Translations under genes and position numbers: made by a program
Origin: Gluconobacter roseus NBRC 3990
Lineage (GTDB): Bacteria > Pseudomonadota > Alphaproteobacteria > Acetobacterales > Acetobacteraceae
DNA: 64,000 bases
Reading direction: 5' to 3'
NCBI RefSeq assembly: GCF_006538885.1
Contig: NZ_BJLY01000003.1
Coordinates: 496,001-560,000, forward strand
Shown: positions 54,955-63,639 of the stretch, piece by piece
Numbering within the stretch: position 1 is the stretch's first letter
Layout: each line of letters begins with the position of its first letter
The notes under the pieces: model-generated
Told to the model about the DNA's origin: nothing
The model's input: the letters and a program-made list of their open reading frames with translations, nothing else
The model's database searches: none

Positions 54955-55899
54955 GTGATCACACCTATGCCGATCATCATTGATACCGATCCGGGACAGG
55001 ATGATGCGCTGACCTATTTTCTGGCACTGGCCAGCCCGGAAATTGAGCTTCTGGGTGTTACGACCGTGGCAGGCAATGTTTCGCTCGCCCAAACAACACG
55101 AAATGCCATTGTCGCGCTGGACGTCGTTGGGCGGGCAGATGTTCCAGTCTGTTCAGGGGCCGATCGGCCCCTGTTACGTCCGCTTATCGATGCGGCGCAT
55201 GTTCATGGAAGGACAGGGTTTGAAGGGGCGGTCCTGCCGCCGCCCAGCCGAAAGCCATCTTCTGAACATGCCGTTGATTTCATTATACGGACGGTCATGG
55301 AGCGTGAAGCCGGGACCGTGACGCTCTGTGCGATCGGCCCCATGACGAATATTGCTCTTGCAATCACAAAGGAACCTGCACTTCGGTCAAGACTCAAACA
55401 GATTGTGGCGATGATCGGTGCTTTTTCGGAAGTCGGCAACATTACACCTAGTGCAGAATTCAATAGCTATGTTGATCCTCATGCCGCTGCCTTAGTGTTT
55501 GAGGCAGGTGTTCCCATCGTCATGGCGCCTCTGGATATCACGCACCAGTTGCACACCAGTGTCGCTCGCCTACACAGGCTTGAAACTCTTCCCAATAAAA
55601 CATCGCAGATCGTGGTGGACTGGCTACGTTTTGAGAAACGTTTTGAAGCAAAGAAATATGGCACAGATGGTGGCCCACTGCACGATCCTAATACGGTGCT
55701 GTGGCTACTGCGACCGGACCTTTATCGGGGGCGGAAGGTCAATGTTCGGATTGAAACGGGAAGCGAATTGACCATGGGGGCAAGTGTGATTGACTGGTGG
55801 GGCATTACGGACCTGCCGAAGAATGCGCTGGTCCTTCGGGAGGTTGATGCTGATGCGGTTTATGAGGTGCTGACAGAGCGGCTGGCTCGTCTTCCCTGA
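54955..55899 (+). CDS. Nucleoside hydrolase (inosine-uridine preferring type)
   Basis: 314 residues from GTG 54955, which has GGAG nine bases upstream; ATG 54967 is the alternative. The calcium-binding signature IIIDTDPGQDDALTYFLAL at residues ~6-24 and the LLGVTTVAGNVS strand are hallmarks; MAPLDITHQLHTS and DPNTVLWLLRPDLY carry other metal and substrate contacts. It splits ribonucleosides into base and ribose for salvage. No signal peptide is seen, so it acts in the cytoplasm. It stands alone between AT-rich DNA and a toxin remnant. Confidence 0.93.
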   Translation: MITPMPIIIDTDPGQDDALTYFLALASPEIELLGVTTVAGNVSLAQTTRNAIVALDVVGRADVPVCSGADRPLLRPLIDAAHVHGRTGFEGAVLPPPSRKPSSEHAVDFIIRTVMEREAGTVTLCAIGPMTNIALAITKEPALRSRLKQIVAMIGAFSEVGNITPSAEFNSYVDPHAAALVFEAGVPIVMAPLDITHQLHTSVARLHRLETLPNKTSQIVVDWLRFEKRFEAKKYGTDGGPLHDPNTVLWLLRPDLYRGRKVNVRIETGSELTMGASVIDWWGITDLPKNALVLREVDADAVYEVLTERLARLP

Positions 55900-55922
55900 C
55901 GGTTGGCCGCTGTGATCAGTCA

Positions 55923-56063
55923 GACCTAGACAGCATGATCCTGGCCTGTGCCATTGAAAACGGCCTCGAAACAGTTCTGTCAGAAGATATGCAGGATGGT
56001 CTGTCAGTGTTCGATATGACCGTTATCCGGAACCCGTTTGCGCCTGCACAGGCTGCCGGATAA
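55923..56063 (+). pseudogene. C-terminal remnant of a PIN-domain (VapC-like) toxin
   Basis: In the frame ending with TAA at 56061-56063, the peptide DSMILACAIENGLETVLSED followed by MQDGLSVFDMTVIRNPF reproduces the last third of PIN-domain toxins, where an Asp before the helix and the SEDMQ acidic motif help bind metal. Homology fades about 25 bases after the nucleoside hydrolase stop, and no N-terminal half or antitoxin gene is present. The fragment is therefore a decayed toxin gene, a common leftover of plasmid maintenance modules. Confidence 0.75.
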
Positions 56064-56131
56064 GCCAGAAACTCTCTGGGCATTTACGTCCCAGCGTATT
56101 TTTGGAGGAGCGTAGAGTCCCTCATATTATC

Positions 56132-57352
56132 TCAAGAGGGTGCAAATCCCTGCACACCGACCTGGAGTGTGAAAAGAGATCCAGCCGCGCACATAAAGAG
56201 ATGGTCACGTTTTGGACCGCCAAAGGTCAGGTTGGAGCAGCCTTGAGGGAGTCTGATCCGTCCAATCAGCTTTCCTGCCGGATTGAAAATCATTACACCG
56301 CACAAGCCGAGAGGGCCGGAGGCTCCACACCACAGATTTCCAAAAACGTCTATGCGGATGCCGTCCGGGTTCATCTGTGCGCCATTGAGTTGCATATTGG
56401 TGAAAATACGCCCATTGCTCAGGACGCTGCCATTAACGTCATAAACGTGAATGGCCTGGTCTCCTCCAACTGTCTGACCGGGACCCTTGGGTGTGGAAAC
56501 GAGGTAGAGCTTTTTATAATCCGTTGAAAAACACAGGCCGTTCGGGTCACGAACGTCTTTTTCCTGAAGGATAGATGTGAGTGTCCCGTCTGGAGCAATT
56601 CGAAACACATTGTCAGCCTGGCGCTTTGTGCCGCCAATTTCGCCAGTAAGTTCGCGCCCGATATTCCAGCGAATTTTTCCGTCCGGATTTGTCGGTCCTC
56701 CCGGTGCGTCAGGATGGCCTTCGGTCAGGTTCGTGCCGTAGCCTGGGTCGGTGAACCAGACACTTCCATCTGGATGGGGTACGACATCATTGGGAGAGTT
56801 CAGGCCCTGTCCATTATATCGGTCGGCAAGAACTTTGACGCTTCCATCATGTTCCCAACGGACCACACGTCGGAAAAAATCCTCGCAGACAATGAGGCGT
56901 CCCGTGAAATCGAAACAGTTACCGTTTGCAGCATAACTGTCAGGACGAAAGTCTGAAATCGCGCCTGTTTCCCATGTATAGCGCAGGGCACGGGAACGGA
57001 TGACGTCGTTTAAAACCAGAAAGCGCCCTTCGTTACTCCAGGCCGGGCCTTCCAGCCAGCCACCCTGGTCCCATACGCGACGGATGGGAGATGCAAAATA
57101 GGTAAGGTCTTTAAAGAACGGGTCGAGAGTGATGACATCCGGGTCCGGCACATAGCTCGGGCCTGCCTGTGTTCCCCATGCCCGTGGGGGCTGACTGACG
57201 ACGCTTGGAGGTGAAACGCTGCCTGGAACACTGGCGGCTCGGACACTGCTGAATCCCAGAAGGGCAATTCCTGCGACGCCGCTTAGAACGCTGCGTCGGG
57301 TGAGGTATTTTTCGGATTGGGTTGGTGCCTGAAGCGAAAGGTGGTCAGTCAT
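56132..57352 (-). CDS. Gluconolactonase paralogue (SMP-30 family), Tat-exported
   Basis: 406 residues from ATG 57352 with GAGGG upstream. A Tat signal TRRSVLSGVAGIALLGFSSV directs it to the periplasm. Propeller motifs match the copy at 39397: GGWLEGPAWSNEGRFLVLND, GLNSPNDVVPH, PDGIRIDVFGNLWCGASGP. The two proteins share many identical stretches but differ in signal and loops, so they are paralogues and not a recent duplication. This copy lies in the accessory part, between a toxin remnant and a mobilization cassette. It may act on a different lactone. Confidence 0.92.
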   Translation of the reverse strand: MTDHLSLQAPTQSEKYLTRRSVLSGVAGIALLGFSSVRAASVPGSVSPPSVVSQPPRAWGTQAGPSYVPDPDVITLDPFFKDLTYFASPIRRVWDQGGWLEGPAWSNEGRFLVLNDVIRSRALRYTWETGAISDFRPDSYAANGNCFDFTGRLIVCEDFFRRVVRWEHDGSVKVLADRYNGQGLNSPNDVVPHPDGSVWFTDPGYGTNLTEGHPDAPGGPTNPDGKIRWNIGRELTGEIGGTKRQADNVFRIAPDGTLTSILQEKDVRDPNGLCFSTDYKKLYLVSTPKGPGQTVGGDQAIHVYDVNGSVLSNGRIFTNMQLNGAQMNPDGIRIDVFGNLWCGASGPLGLCGVMIFNPAGKLIGRIRLPQGCSNLTFGGPKRDHLFMCAAGSLFTLQVGVQGFAPS

Positions 57353-57600
57353 GAAATTTCCCTCGGGTCATTCGTGTATTTTCATGAATTACGGCGCCGA
57401 GAGAAATCAACATCGCGTAATTAAAAGAAGATATTCCCATGGGTATTCCAATATTTTTGGAGAGAGTGAGTTCCGAAATTCATTTTTTAATAAAAATCAG
57501 GAAAACGATGCATTGGCTTCGAGTGAAATAAAATAATTACTATTTTCTTCTCTCTCGTTCTGAAATCCGGTTCTTGAATTGCTATCCTGTTCTGTGAGGC
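57353..57600. other. AT-rich intergenic DNA upstream of mob cassette
   Basis: About 250 bases between the second gluconolactonase and the oriT candidate, markedly AT-rich in its left two thirds. It must hold the promoter of the gluconolactonase gene. No other element is recognisable. Confidence 0.5.
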
Positions 57601-57611
57601 CTTCTTGTCCT

Positions 57612-57672
57612 GAGCCAGCAGTGTTGAATGGCTACCCATTCAACAGCTGGCAAGGGGGAGTACCTCCCCCGT
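57612..57672 (+). other. Candidate origin of transfer (oriT)
   Basis: Two palindromes stand side by side just before mobC. The first pairs TGTTGAATGG (57622-57631) with CCATTCAACA (57636-57645) around a four-base loop, extended outward by CCAGC/GCTGG across a two-base bulge. The second is GGGGGAG (57654-57660), TAC, CTCCCCC (57664-57670). Paired repeats directly upstream of mobC and the relaxase gene are the expected layout of a relaxase recognition and nick region. The nick site itself cannot be named. Confidence 0.7.
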
Positions 57673-57703
57673 TGACCCCCACAGAAAAACAGGATGCCCC
57701 GTT

Positions 57704-58099
57704 ATGCCTATCGCTCCATCTCCATCCCGTATCCGCTCCTCTCGCCTTTCTATCCGAGCCTCTCCCGGCGAACTGGCATGCTGGAGCAGGATGGCCCAAA
57801 TCCTCGGCCATGCCACAACGGCGGACTGGGTCCGCACTCTGCTCCAGGATGCGGTTCTGTTCCATCGTCATGGCGGAACTGTCGATATCGAGATCCGGAA
57901 GTTGCGGGGCGAGCTGGGGCGCATCGGCAACAACCTGAACCAGCTCGCTCATGCGGCCCATCTCGGGGAGGCCGTTGCCTGTGGTGACACGTTGCAGGAC
58001 ATCGACCGCCTGAAAGACCAGACCGACATCCTTCTGCGCAGCCTGCGTTCCGGTCGGCCCCGTCGGCTTCGATCTGCTCCCGTTCCTCTCATGCATTGA
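57704..58099 (+). CDS. mobC: MobC-like mobilization accessory protein
   Basis: 131 residues from ATG 57704 with AGGA upstream. The C-terminal half contains VDIEIRKLRGELGRIGNNLN, where the LGRIGNNLNQLA stretch is the hallmark of MobC/BmpH-like relaxosome proteins that help melt oriT. The N-terminal part is rich in Arg, Ser and Pro and likely contacts DNA. It lies 33 bases after the palindromes and 33 before the relaxase gene. The call rests on the short motif and on context. Confidence 0.8.
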   Translation: MPIAPSPSRIRSSRLSIRASPGELACWSRMAQILGHATTADWVRTLLQDAVLFHRHGGTVDIEIRKLRGELGRIGNNLNQLAHAAHLGEAVACGDTLQDIDRLKDQTDILLRSLRSGRPRRLRSAPVPLMH

Positions 58100-58132
58100 A
58101 CCGGCACTCAGGTTCTCGCAGGTGCCGGCGCC

Positions 58133-59554
58133 ATGATTGTGCAGGAAAGCCGGATCAAGACCAGGAGCGGACATCAGGCCGTCTCACGACATGTCCTGTC
58201 GGGTCCGAAAAATGATGCCATCCGGCTGGTTGTAGGAAGTGACTATCTCCTGAAGGACTGGATGAAGGAAGCACGGCGTGAGGGCATCCGGTACGGCCTA
58301 CGTCATATTGCCTTCAATCCATCCGAATACATGAGTGATGGGCAACTGACCCACTTCGCCAACCAGATCTGTCGGGAACTGGGCGCTGACCCCGAGCGCC
58401 TGACACTGGTCATCCATCAAAAGGATGGCGGCACACATGGCCACCTGCTTCTTCCTGAATGGCAGGACGATCATGTTCTCAGCAGTAGATTTACATGGCA
58501 GCGACTGGAAAAGATTGCCCGACTGGAAGAACTCCGGCTGGGCCATGACCTCGTCTCCGGCCGTCATGATAAAGCGATCGCGAAGGCCTTGAGGGAAGCC
58601 GGAAATCCTGAGGCGGCGGACAGGATTGCTGCCCTAGTTCCGGAAGACATTTCTGCACCTCCAGTCTCTGCTTACACATCGCAGGCCCGGAGGATGACGG
58701 AACGTCAGGGTTTCGACCTTCCAGCAGCGAGACACGAGATCATGGCGTTCTGGGAGAAGTCCGGAAATGACCTGAAGACGTTCCGCCAGCTGCTGGCCAA
58801 GAAAAACTGGCGCATGCGATCAGGAGACCGGACAGACCGGCGACGGGAAGCCCATGTCATCGAAACAGAGGATGGCATGCTGATCGGGTCATTCACACGA
58901 CTGACCAAAGTACGCATGAAAGATTTCCGTCTTCTGCTGGAAGAAGAGGCGGCAAGACCATCACCTGTGGATCTTCGACCCATCGTCAAACGCCTGGAAC
59001 GACGCGAAACCCGGCACCAGCAGCGGGGGGAGCGGAAACGGGAAAACGAAGACCTGATCTGGGCTCCGCCAGCTCCACTGTCTGTACTGGACCGGCAAAG
59101 GCTCCACGACCATGCACAGAGAGAAGTGGATGCTCTCCGAAAGCGCCTGCCGTCCATCGGCTCCTCTCGGCACGCCGAACAGTTCAGCGAAGGATTCCAG
59201 ATCTATCTGCAAGACTGGAAACAGGAGATGCAGGCTGCCCGAACTGTCCTGAATGCCCGACATCCGCTGGAACGGCGCTACGGGCCGGAAAGTCCTTTGG
59301 ATATCCAGACTGAATGCATCCTGCGAATGATGAGGGACGGGTGGACCAGACTGGAAAAAGCCAATCTGGCCGTTGCGCAGGCGCGACAGAGACTGGATGA
59401 GCTGGAAGCCCGGAAAGGCCTGTTCTCCCGGAAGAGCAGGATATCTGAGGCGGAGGCACAGTACCGCCAGGCGCTGGCCCAGCTGGCCGAGATCCTTCGG
59501 TATCTCGTACAGTTCATTCTTTTATCATCTGGGACTGAGCAGCCAGAAACCTGA
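58133..59554 (+). CDS. mobA: Relaxase (MobA/VirD2-like mobilization nuclease)
   Basis: 473 residues. The relaxase domain fills the N-terminal ~200 residues: KTRSGHQAVSRHVL, GLRHIAFNPSE and the metal-binding motif LVIHQKDGGTHGHLLLPEW with its His-x-Asp and His-x-His pattern. Residues ~230-470 are Arg/Glu-rich coiled coil. It would nick oriT, stay bound to the 5-prime end and pilot the strand into a helper secretion channel. The start is close behind mobC and the stop is followed by a related small gene. No frameshift is seen, so mobility may be preserved. Confidence 0.87.
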   Translation: MIVQESRIKTRSGHQAVSRHVLSGPKNDAIRLVVGSDYLLKDWMKEARREGIRYGLRHIAFNPSEYMSDGQLTHFANQICRELGADPERLTLVIHQKDGGTHGHLLLPEWQDDHVLSSRFTWQRLEKIARLEELRLGHDLVSGRHDKAIAKALREAGNPEAADRIAALVPEDISAPPVSAYTSQARRMTERQGFDLPAARHEIMAFWEKSGNDLKTFRQLLAKKNWRMRSGDRTDRRREAHVIETEDGMLIGSFTRLTKVRMKDFRLLLEEEAARPSPVDLRPIVKRLERRETRHQQRGERKRENEDLIWAPPAPLSVLDRQRLHDHAQREVDALRKRLPSIGSSRHAEQFSEGFQIYLQDWKQEMQAARTVLNARHPLERRYGPESPLDIQTECILRMMRDGWTRLEKANLAVAQARQRLDELEARKGLFSRKSRISEAEAQYRQALAQLAEILRYLVQFILLSSGTEQPET

Positions 59555-59588
59555 CCCGATCCAGATCCCGGTTCCCACAGAACGGGAA

Positions 59589-60005
59589 ATGACATGGCAG
59601 GACTATCTGCAAGACCGACGCGAGTTGCTCCAGACACTGCTGAACGAGAAAACCCGTCGCATCTGGATTAAGGATCGCTGCCGTGAGGCGGAACACAAAC
59701 GGGCCCAGATTATTGCCCAATGGCATGCGGAGCGTATGCCGGACTGTGATCAGGCCCGGCATACGGTTGCCCGGCTTGAGCGACTGGCCCGGCTTCCGCG
59801 TCAGATCCCTGAAGATATCCGTTTGGCGGTCAGAGATCTGAAACGGAAAGGGCAGTTCCAGATGGCATTGAGGGAACTGGATCGTTTTTACGACAGGAAC
59901 ACTCCTGTCTCTCCGCCGTCCGATCATCGTGCTGGCGTCAATCGGTCGCTTCAACCCATGGCGTTACAGGAGATGGCTTCCCGTAGGTCCTCTCCATCTC
60001 CATAG
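59589..60005 (+). CDS. Hypothetical mobilization-associated protein
   Basis: 138 residues from ATG 59589; the open frame extends left only inside the relaxase gene. The protein is highly charged and helical, with many Arg, Glu and Gln residues and a likely coiled coil (TWQDYLQDRRELLQTLLNEK and RHTVARLERLARLPRQIPED). No conserved domain is recognised. It follows the relaxase stop by 34 bases in the same direction and resembles the relaxase C-terminal region in composition. It may be a relaxosome partner. Confidence 0.6.
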   Translation: MTWQDYLQDRRELLQTLLNEKTRRIWIKDRCREAEHKRAQIIAQWHAERMPDCDQARHTVARLERLARLPRQIPEDIRLAVRDLKRKGQFQMALRELDRFYDRNTPVSPPSDHRAGVNRSLQPMALQEMASRRSSPSP

Positions 60006-60096
60006 GAAATGAGTAAGCATTCGACTACTTTCGCCTCATCCCAGACATTCTGTCCGTAAGCGACGTTCCCGTAAGCCGACTTCGATGGGTAGATTT

Positions 60097-63000
60097 CTAT
60101 GCAGCAACAGCGTCGTTCAGAGCTCTCACAATCTGAATAATCTCTTTAGCCTGATCTCGGTTGAAGATACCGGCGATGCCCATGTCGTCCAGATCGGTGA
60201 ACGGACTCTCATAGAAGCTGGCCGGGTCGACATAACCAGCCTCCGTCAGACTGTTGATAACCAAGTCTAGGAACTCGGTCTGGTCGGCGTTCAACTGGTG
60301 TAGCCCCACGAATGTGCTGAAAGCCTCCTTCGCGGCAGCTTTGTCCAAGCCAGTCAATGATCGCAAGAAGCGTCCGAGACCTCCTTCCTTGTCGAGGGCA
60401 GCGATGAGGGTATCATTCGCGACCTCCTGCTCGATCATTATGCGCTGTAGTTCTTCGAGATCCTGCTTAGTCAGGGGCTCACCTCGGCGGACCTTGATCA
60501 AGGTGATGTGGTTACGATGATCGTCGATGAAGCGACGGACCTTCATCTTGAAGCGCGCCTTGTCCACGCCGCTGCCCACCTCCGGCATGGTAACCTCGGT
60601 TCCTTCGCCGATGTCATCTTCGAAGTCGGTGACGACCACCTTGCGCTCCACAGGCTTGATGAGCTCAGCCAGGTGACGGAGGCGTCGACGCACCATCTCC
60701 AGAATCTCCGGTGTGATGTCTTCCCAGAAGGCGTCAGTCTGAATGTCGAGAATCAGCTCCATTTCCTTCGCCACGAGAGGCACGTTGTCGATGCCTTCCA
60801 GCGCTGAAGCGAAGCTAATGATCCGCTTCTGGAGGCGGGTGAAGGCTCCGGTCTGCTTCAGCAGCTCTAACTGTGTGGTCAAAAGCAACAGGTCGAACTG
60901 CTTTGCGGGCAGGTTGCCATCCTTAAAGGCCGTTGGCAGCCCGGCGATCTCCTCGATCAGCGTCAACCGGTCGTCGAGGGTCAAGTTGTCCCAGCCCTTC
61001 GGGGCGCGAAACTTCTCGACACTCCGCCGCTTGGCCCGGACGATGAAGTTGTCCAGTGGCATGCCAAGTACCTCGTCATGGAGCCGCGTTTTGATGTCCT
61101 TGATCAGCGCCTCGTGCGGCTCGCCAGCGTCTGCTAAGGCCTCAATCAGTTCGACGCGTGCGCCGAACAGTCGCTCGCCTAGCGGTTTGGCCGTGGGGCC
61201 ATCAGTCTTGTTAAGGTTCTCTTGGAAGAACTCAAGGTTCTGGCAGTAGTCGAAGATGACGAACTGCTGCTTGTCCTTGCTTAGCCCGAACAGATCGGGG
61301 CACAGACGGGTGCCTCGACCGACCATCTGCCAGAACTTGGTCTTGGACCTAACGATCTTGAAAAAGACGAGGTTCACGACCTCGGGTACGTCGATGCCGG
61401 TATCAAGCATGTCGACCGAAACCGCGATGTGCGGAGCCTTGTCCGCCTCGGAGAAGTCGTCAATCAGCGACTGGGCGTAGCTGACGCTGTAATCGATCAG
61501 CTGGGCGAATTGCCCCTTGTAGTATGGATAGGCCTCATTAAAGCGGTCGACGATGAACCGGGCGTGCTTGCTGTTCTTGGCGAAGATGATCGTCTTGCCC
61601 AGCCGGTCGCCCCCCTCGACCTTGATCCCGTTGCACATCAGGTGCTCCAGCACCTTGTCCACCGTGTCTTTGTTGAAAAGCCACTTGTTCAGGTCGGCAC
61701 TTTCGACGCGGTCCCGCACTGTGCCGTCCTCGTCCCACTCGATGGCGTCCCAAGCTTCCTTTTCTTCGTCGGTCAGCTGATCGTAGTCGATGCCGTCGCG
61801 CTGGAACTTCAGCGGCACGGAGATGGTGGTCGGCGGCACGAGGTAACCATCGCCCACGGCATCATTGAGGTCGTAAGCGTCGGTTGGCACGCCCTTCTCG
61901 AGCCCAAACAGGGAATAGGTGTCCTTGTCGATTTCATCGCGCGGTGTCGCGGTCAGACCAACCAGTAGGCTGTCGAAGTAATCGAAAATCGCCCTGTATT
62001 TGCGGTAGACCGACCGGTGCGCCTCGTCGATCACGATCAGGTCGAAATGACCAGGGCCGTAACGCTTTTCGCCGCCTTTGCTCTCTTCGATCAGCCCCAT
62101 CATTGTCGGATAGGTCGATAGGCAGACCCGCGCTCCGGCGTGGTCATTCTTCTTGGTGTCGTGTCGCTCAAGCAGGTTGGCCGAGGGCGTCGAGGGCAGA
62201 TGCGTCTTGAACGCTCCGTGTGCCTGCTTCACCAGCGCGATCCGGTCTGCTAGGAACAGCACGCGCTTCACCCGGTTGGCTCGCATCAGCTGGTCAATCA
62301 GGGCGATGACGGTCCGGGTCTTGCCGCTGCCCGTAGCCATGACCAGCAGGGCCTTGCGCTGAGCGTCGCGTTCGATGGCCTCCCCCACACGGCGAATGGC
62401 CCGCTGCTGGTAATGGCGCCCCGCAATCTCTGGGTCTACATCGACTTTCGCCAAGGGGCGGACGTTCTCGCGACGCTGCAAGAGCAGCTGTAACTCATCC
62501 TTCTTCAAAAACCCCGAGATCCGTCGCGGCGGATAGGCCTGGTCGTCCCAGATCCAGTGCTCATAGCCGTTACTGGTGAAAATCACCGGGCGGCGACCGT
62601 ATCGTTTCTCCAGACAGTCAGCGTACAGCTTCGCCTGCTGCTGCCCCGTCCGGCTGTCTTTCTTGGTCCGCTTGGCCTCGACCAAACCCAGCGGCTTCCC
62701 GTCGTCGCCCCAGAGCACGTAGTCGACGTAACCGTCACCGCTCTGATTGGGCATGCCCGTCACGGCGAATTCCCGGTCCCGCTCCTGATCGAGAGGCCAG
62801 CCCGCCTCGCTCAGAAGCAGGTCGATGAAGTTGTCGCGGGTCTCGGCCTCACCGTAGTCGTGGTCGTCCTGCACCGTGCTGTTGGCCTTGCGCAGTGCGG
62901 CCATCTCAGCCCGAACGGCGGCTAGTTCCGCATCCAGCTTGGCGCGTCCCTCTTCAGAAGTACGAAGGGCTTCTTCGGCCTCCGCCGCGCGCTTGCGCTC

Positions 63001-63492
63001 GGCCTTGATGTCCGCTTCAATCTTCTGAATCTGCGCCACGGTGCTGGCGGTGATTGTCAGCGACTTCTCCAACTTCCCAGCATCGAAGGTCAGCGCCGGG
63101 TCCGGGCGCTTGATCTTTGCGTAGGTTCGGGCAATCCAGTAGCAGACATGGAACAGCTCGCGGACACAGGCACTGGCGTCGTAGGCGCTCAGTGGCTTGC
63201 CGGTGTCATGGGCGGCGCGGTTGCCCTGGTCCTTGATGTAGCGGGCCTTGATGACGATGGCCGGTCCGGTCAGCGCCTCCAGGCTTGGCTCTGCAATCAT
63301 CGCGGCCAGCGTGTCGGTGTATACGGTTCGCAGCGCCGGGTCTGTCCGGTAGAGCCATTTCAGCGCCGTCTCTAGCGTCAGCCGTGCCCAGAAGCAGGCT
63401 CCCCGCGGGTCGGATAACGCGTGTGTCTCGGCTTTGCTGGCCGTTTTAAAGAGGGCTGGAAAGTCTGCTGACAGAAAACTGAATTGGCTCAT
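60097..63492 (-). CDS. hsdR: Type I restriction enzyme R subunit (HsdR-like)
   Basis: 1131 residues. The N-terminal ~120 residues form a DUF4145-type domain (ACFWARLTLETALKWLY, YIKDQGNRAAHD). A coiled coil at ~155-205 follows, then the nuclease core GYVDYVLWGDDGKPLGLVEAKRT with its Asp and Glu-x-Lys. The helicase shows MATGSGKTRT (Walker A), IVIDEAHRSVYRKY (DEAH), LVGLTATP and VGRGTRLCPDLFG (motif VI). The C-terminal part binds the rest of the complex. It translocates and cuts unmodified foreign DNA together with HsdM and HsdS, which are not in this window. It overlaps a small upstream ORF by four bases. Confidence 0.94.
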   Translation of the reverse strand: MSQFSFLSADFPALFKTASKAETHALSDPRGACFWARLTLETALKWLYRTDPALRTVYTDTLAAMIAEPSLEALTGPAIVIKARYIKDQGNRAAHDTGKPLSAYDASACVRELFHVCYWIARTYAKIKRPDPALTFDAGKLEKSLTITASTVAQIQKIEADIKAERKRAAEAEEALRTSEEGRAKLDAELAAVRAEMAALRKANSTVQDDHDYGEAETRDNFIDLLLSEAGWPLDQERDREFAVTGMPNQSGDGYVDYVLWGDDGKPLGLVEAKRTKKDSRTGQQQAKLYADCLEKRYGRRPVIFTSNGYEHWIWDDQAYPPRRISGFLKKDELQLLLQRRENVRPLAKVDVDPEIAGRHYQQRAIRRVGEAIERDAQRKALLVMATGSGKTRTVIALIDQLMRANRVKRVLFLADRIALVKQAHGAFKTHLPSTPSANLLERHDTKKNDHAGARVCLSTYPTMMGLIEESKGGEKRYGPGHFDLIVIDEAHRSVYRKYRAIFDYFDSLLVGLTATPRDEIDKDTYSLFGLEKGVPTDAYDLNDAVGDGYLVPPTTISVPLKFQRDGIDYDQLTDEEKEAWDAIEWDEDGTVRDRVESADLNKWLFNKDTVDKVLEHLMCNGIKVEGGDRLGKTIIFAKNSKHARFIVDRFNEAYPYYKGQFAQLIDYSVSYAQSLIDDFSEADKAPHIAVSVDMLDTGIDVPEVVNLVFFKIVRSKTKFWQMVGRGTRLCPDLFGLSKDKQQFVIFDYCQNLEFFQENLNKTDGPTAKPLGERLFGARVELIEALADAGEPHEALIKDIKTRLHDEVLGMPLDNFIVRAKRRSVEKFRAPKGWDNLTLDDRLTLIEEIAGLPTAFKDGNLPAKQFDLLLLTTQLELLKQTGAFTRLQKRIISFASALEGIDNVPLVAKEMELILDIQTDAFWEDITPEILEMVRRRLRHLAELIKPVERKVVVTDFEDDIGEGTEVTMPEVGSGVDKARFKMKVRRFIDDHRNHITLIKVRRGEPLTKQDLEELQRIMIEQEVANDTLIAALDKEGGLGRFLRSLTGLDKAAAKEAFSTFVGLHQLNADQTEFLDLVINSLTEAGYVDPASFYESPFTDLDDMGIAGIFNRDQAKEIIQIVRALNDAVAA

Positions 63493-63632
63493 GTATCAGC
63501 CCCCTTAAGATCGAATTCCGTTTCACCAAGACTAGCTTGACCAAGAGAGAAATCGGCTCCTGTGGTCACGAGCTGACGCATGCCCTTTTGGATTGCATGG
63601 CTTTCGGTAGCACTGGTAAAACTGGTGGTCAT
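63489..63632 (-). CDS. Small ORF translationally coupled to hsdR
   Basis: 47 codons from ATG 63632 to TGA 63489-63491, overlapping the hsdR start as ATGA. The peptide begins MTTSFTSATESHAIQKGMRQ and continues with an acidic, Gly-rich tail; there is no signal peptide or recognisable domain. It begins seven bases after the stop of the gene upstream, so all three are one transcription unit. The overlap favours real translation. It could be a small regulator, a lead peptide for hsdR or a decayed gene end. Confidence 0.5.
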   Translation of the reverse strand: MTTSFTSATESHAIQKGMRQLVTTGADFSLGQASLGETEFDLKGADT

Positions 63633-63639
63633 CTAATCT

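Larger units (their letters stand above)
57601..60005 (+). mobile_element. Mobilization cassette (oriT, MobC-like, relaxase, accessory gene)
   Basis: A compact unit of plasmid type: an oriT-like palindrome region, a MobC-like gene, a relaxase gene and a small gene, all on the plus strand in 2.4 kb. No replication, partition or type IV secretion genes are in the window, so the unit depends on a helper system. Flanking toxin remnant and restriction genes suggest an integrated or ancestral plasmid segment. Exact ends of the transferred DNA cannot be seen. Confidence 0.75.
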
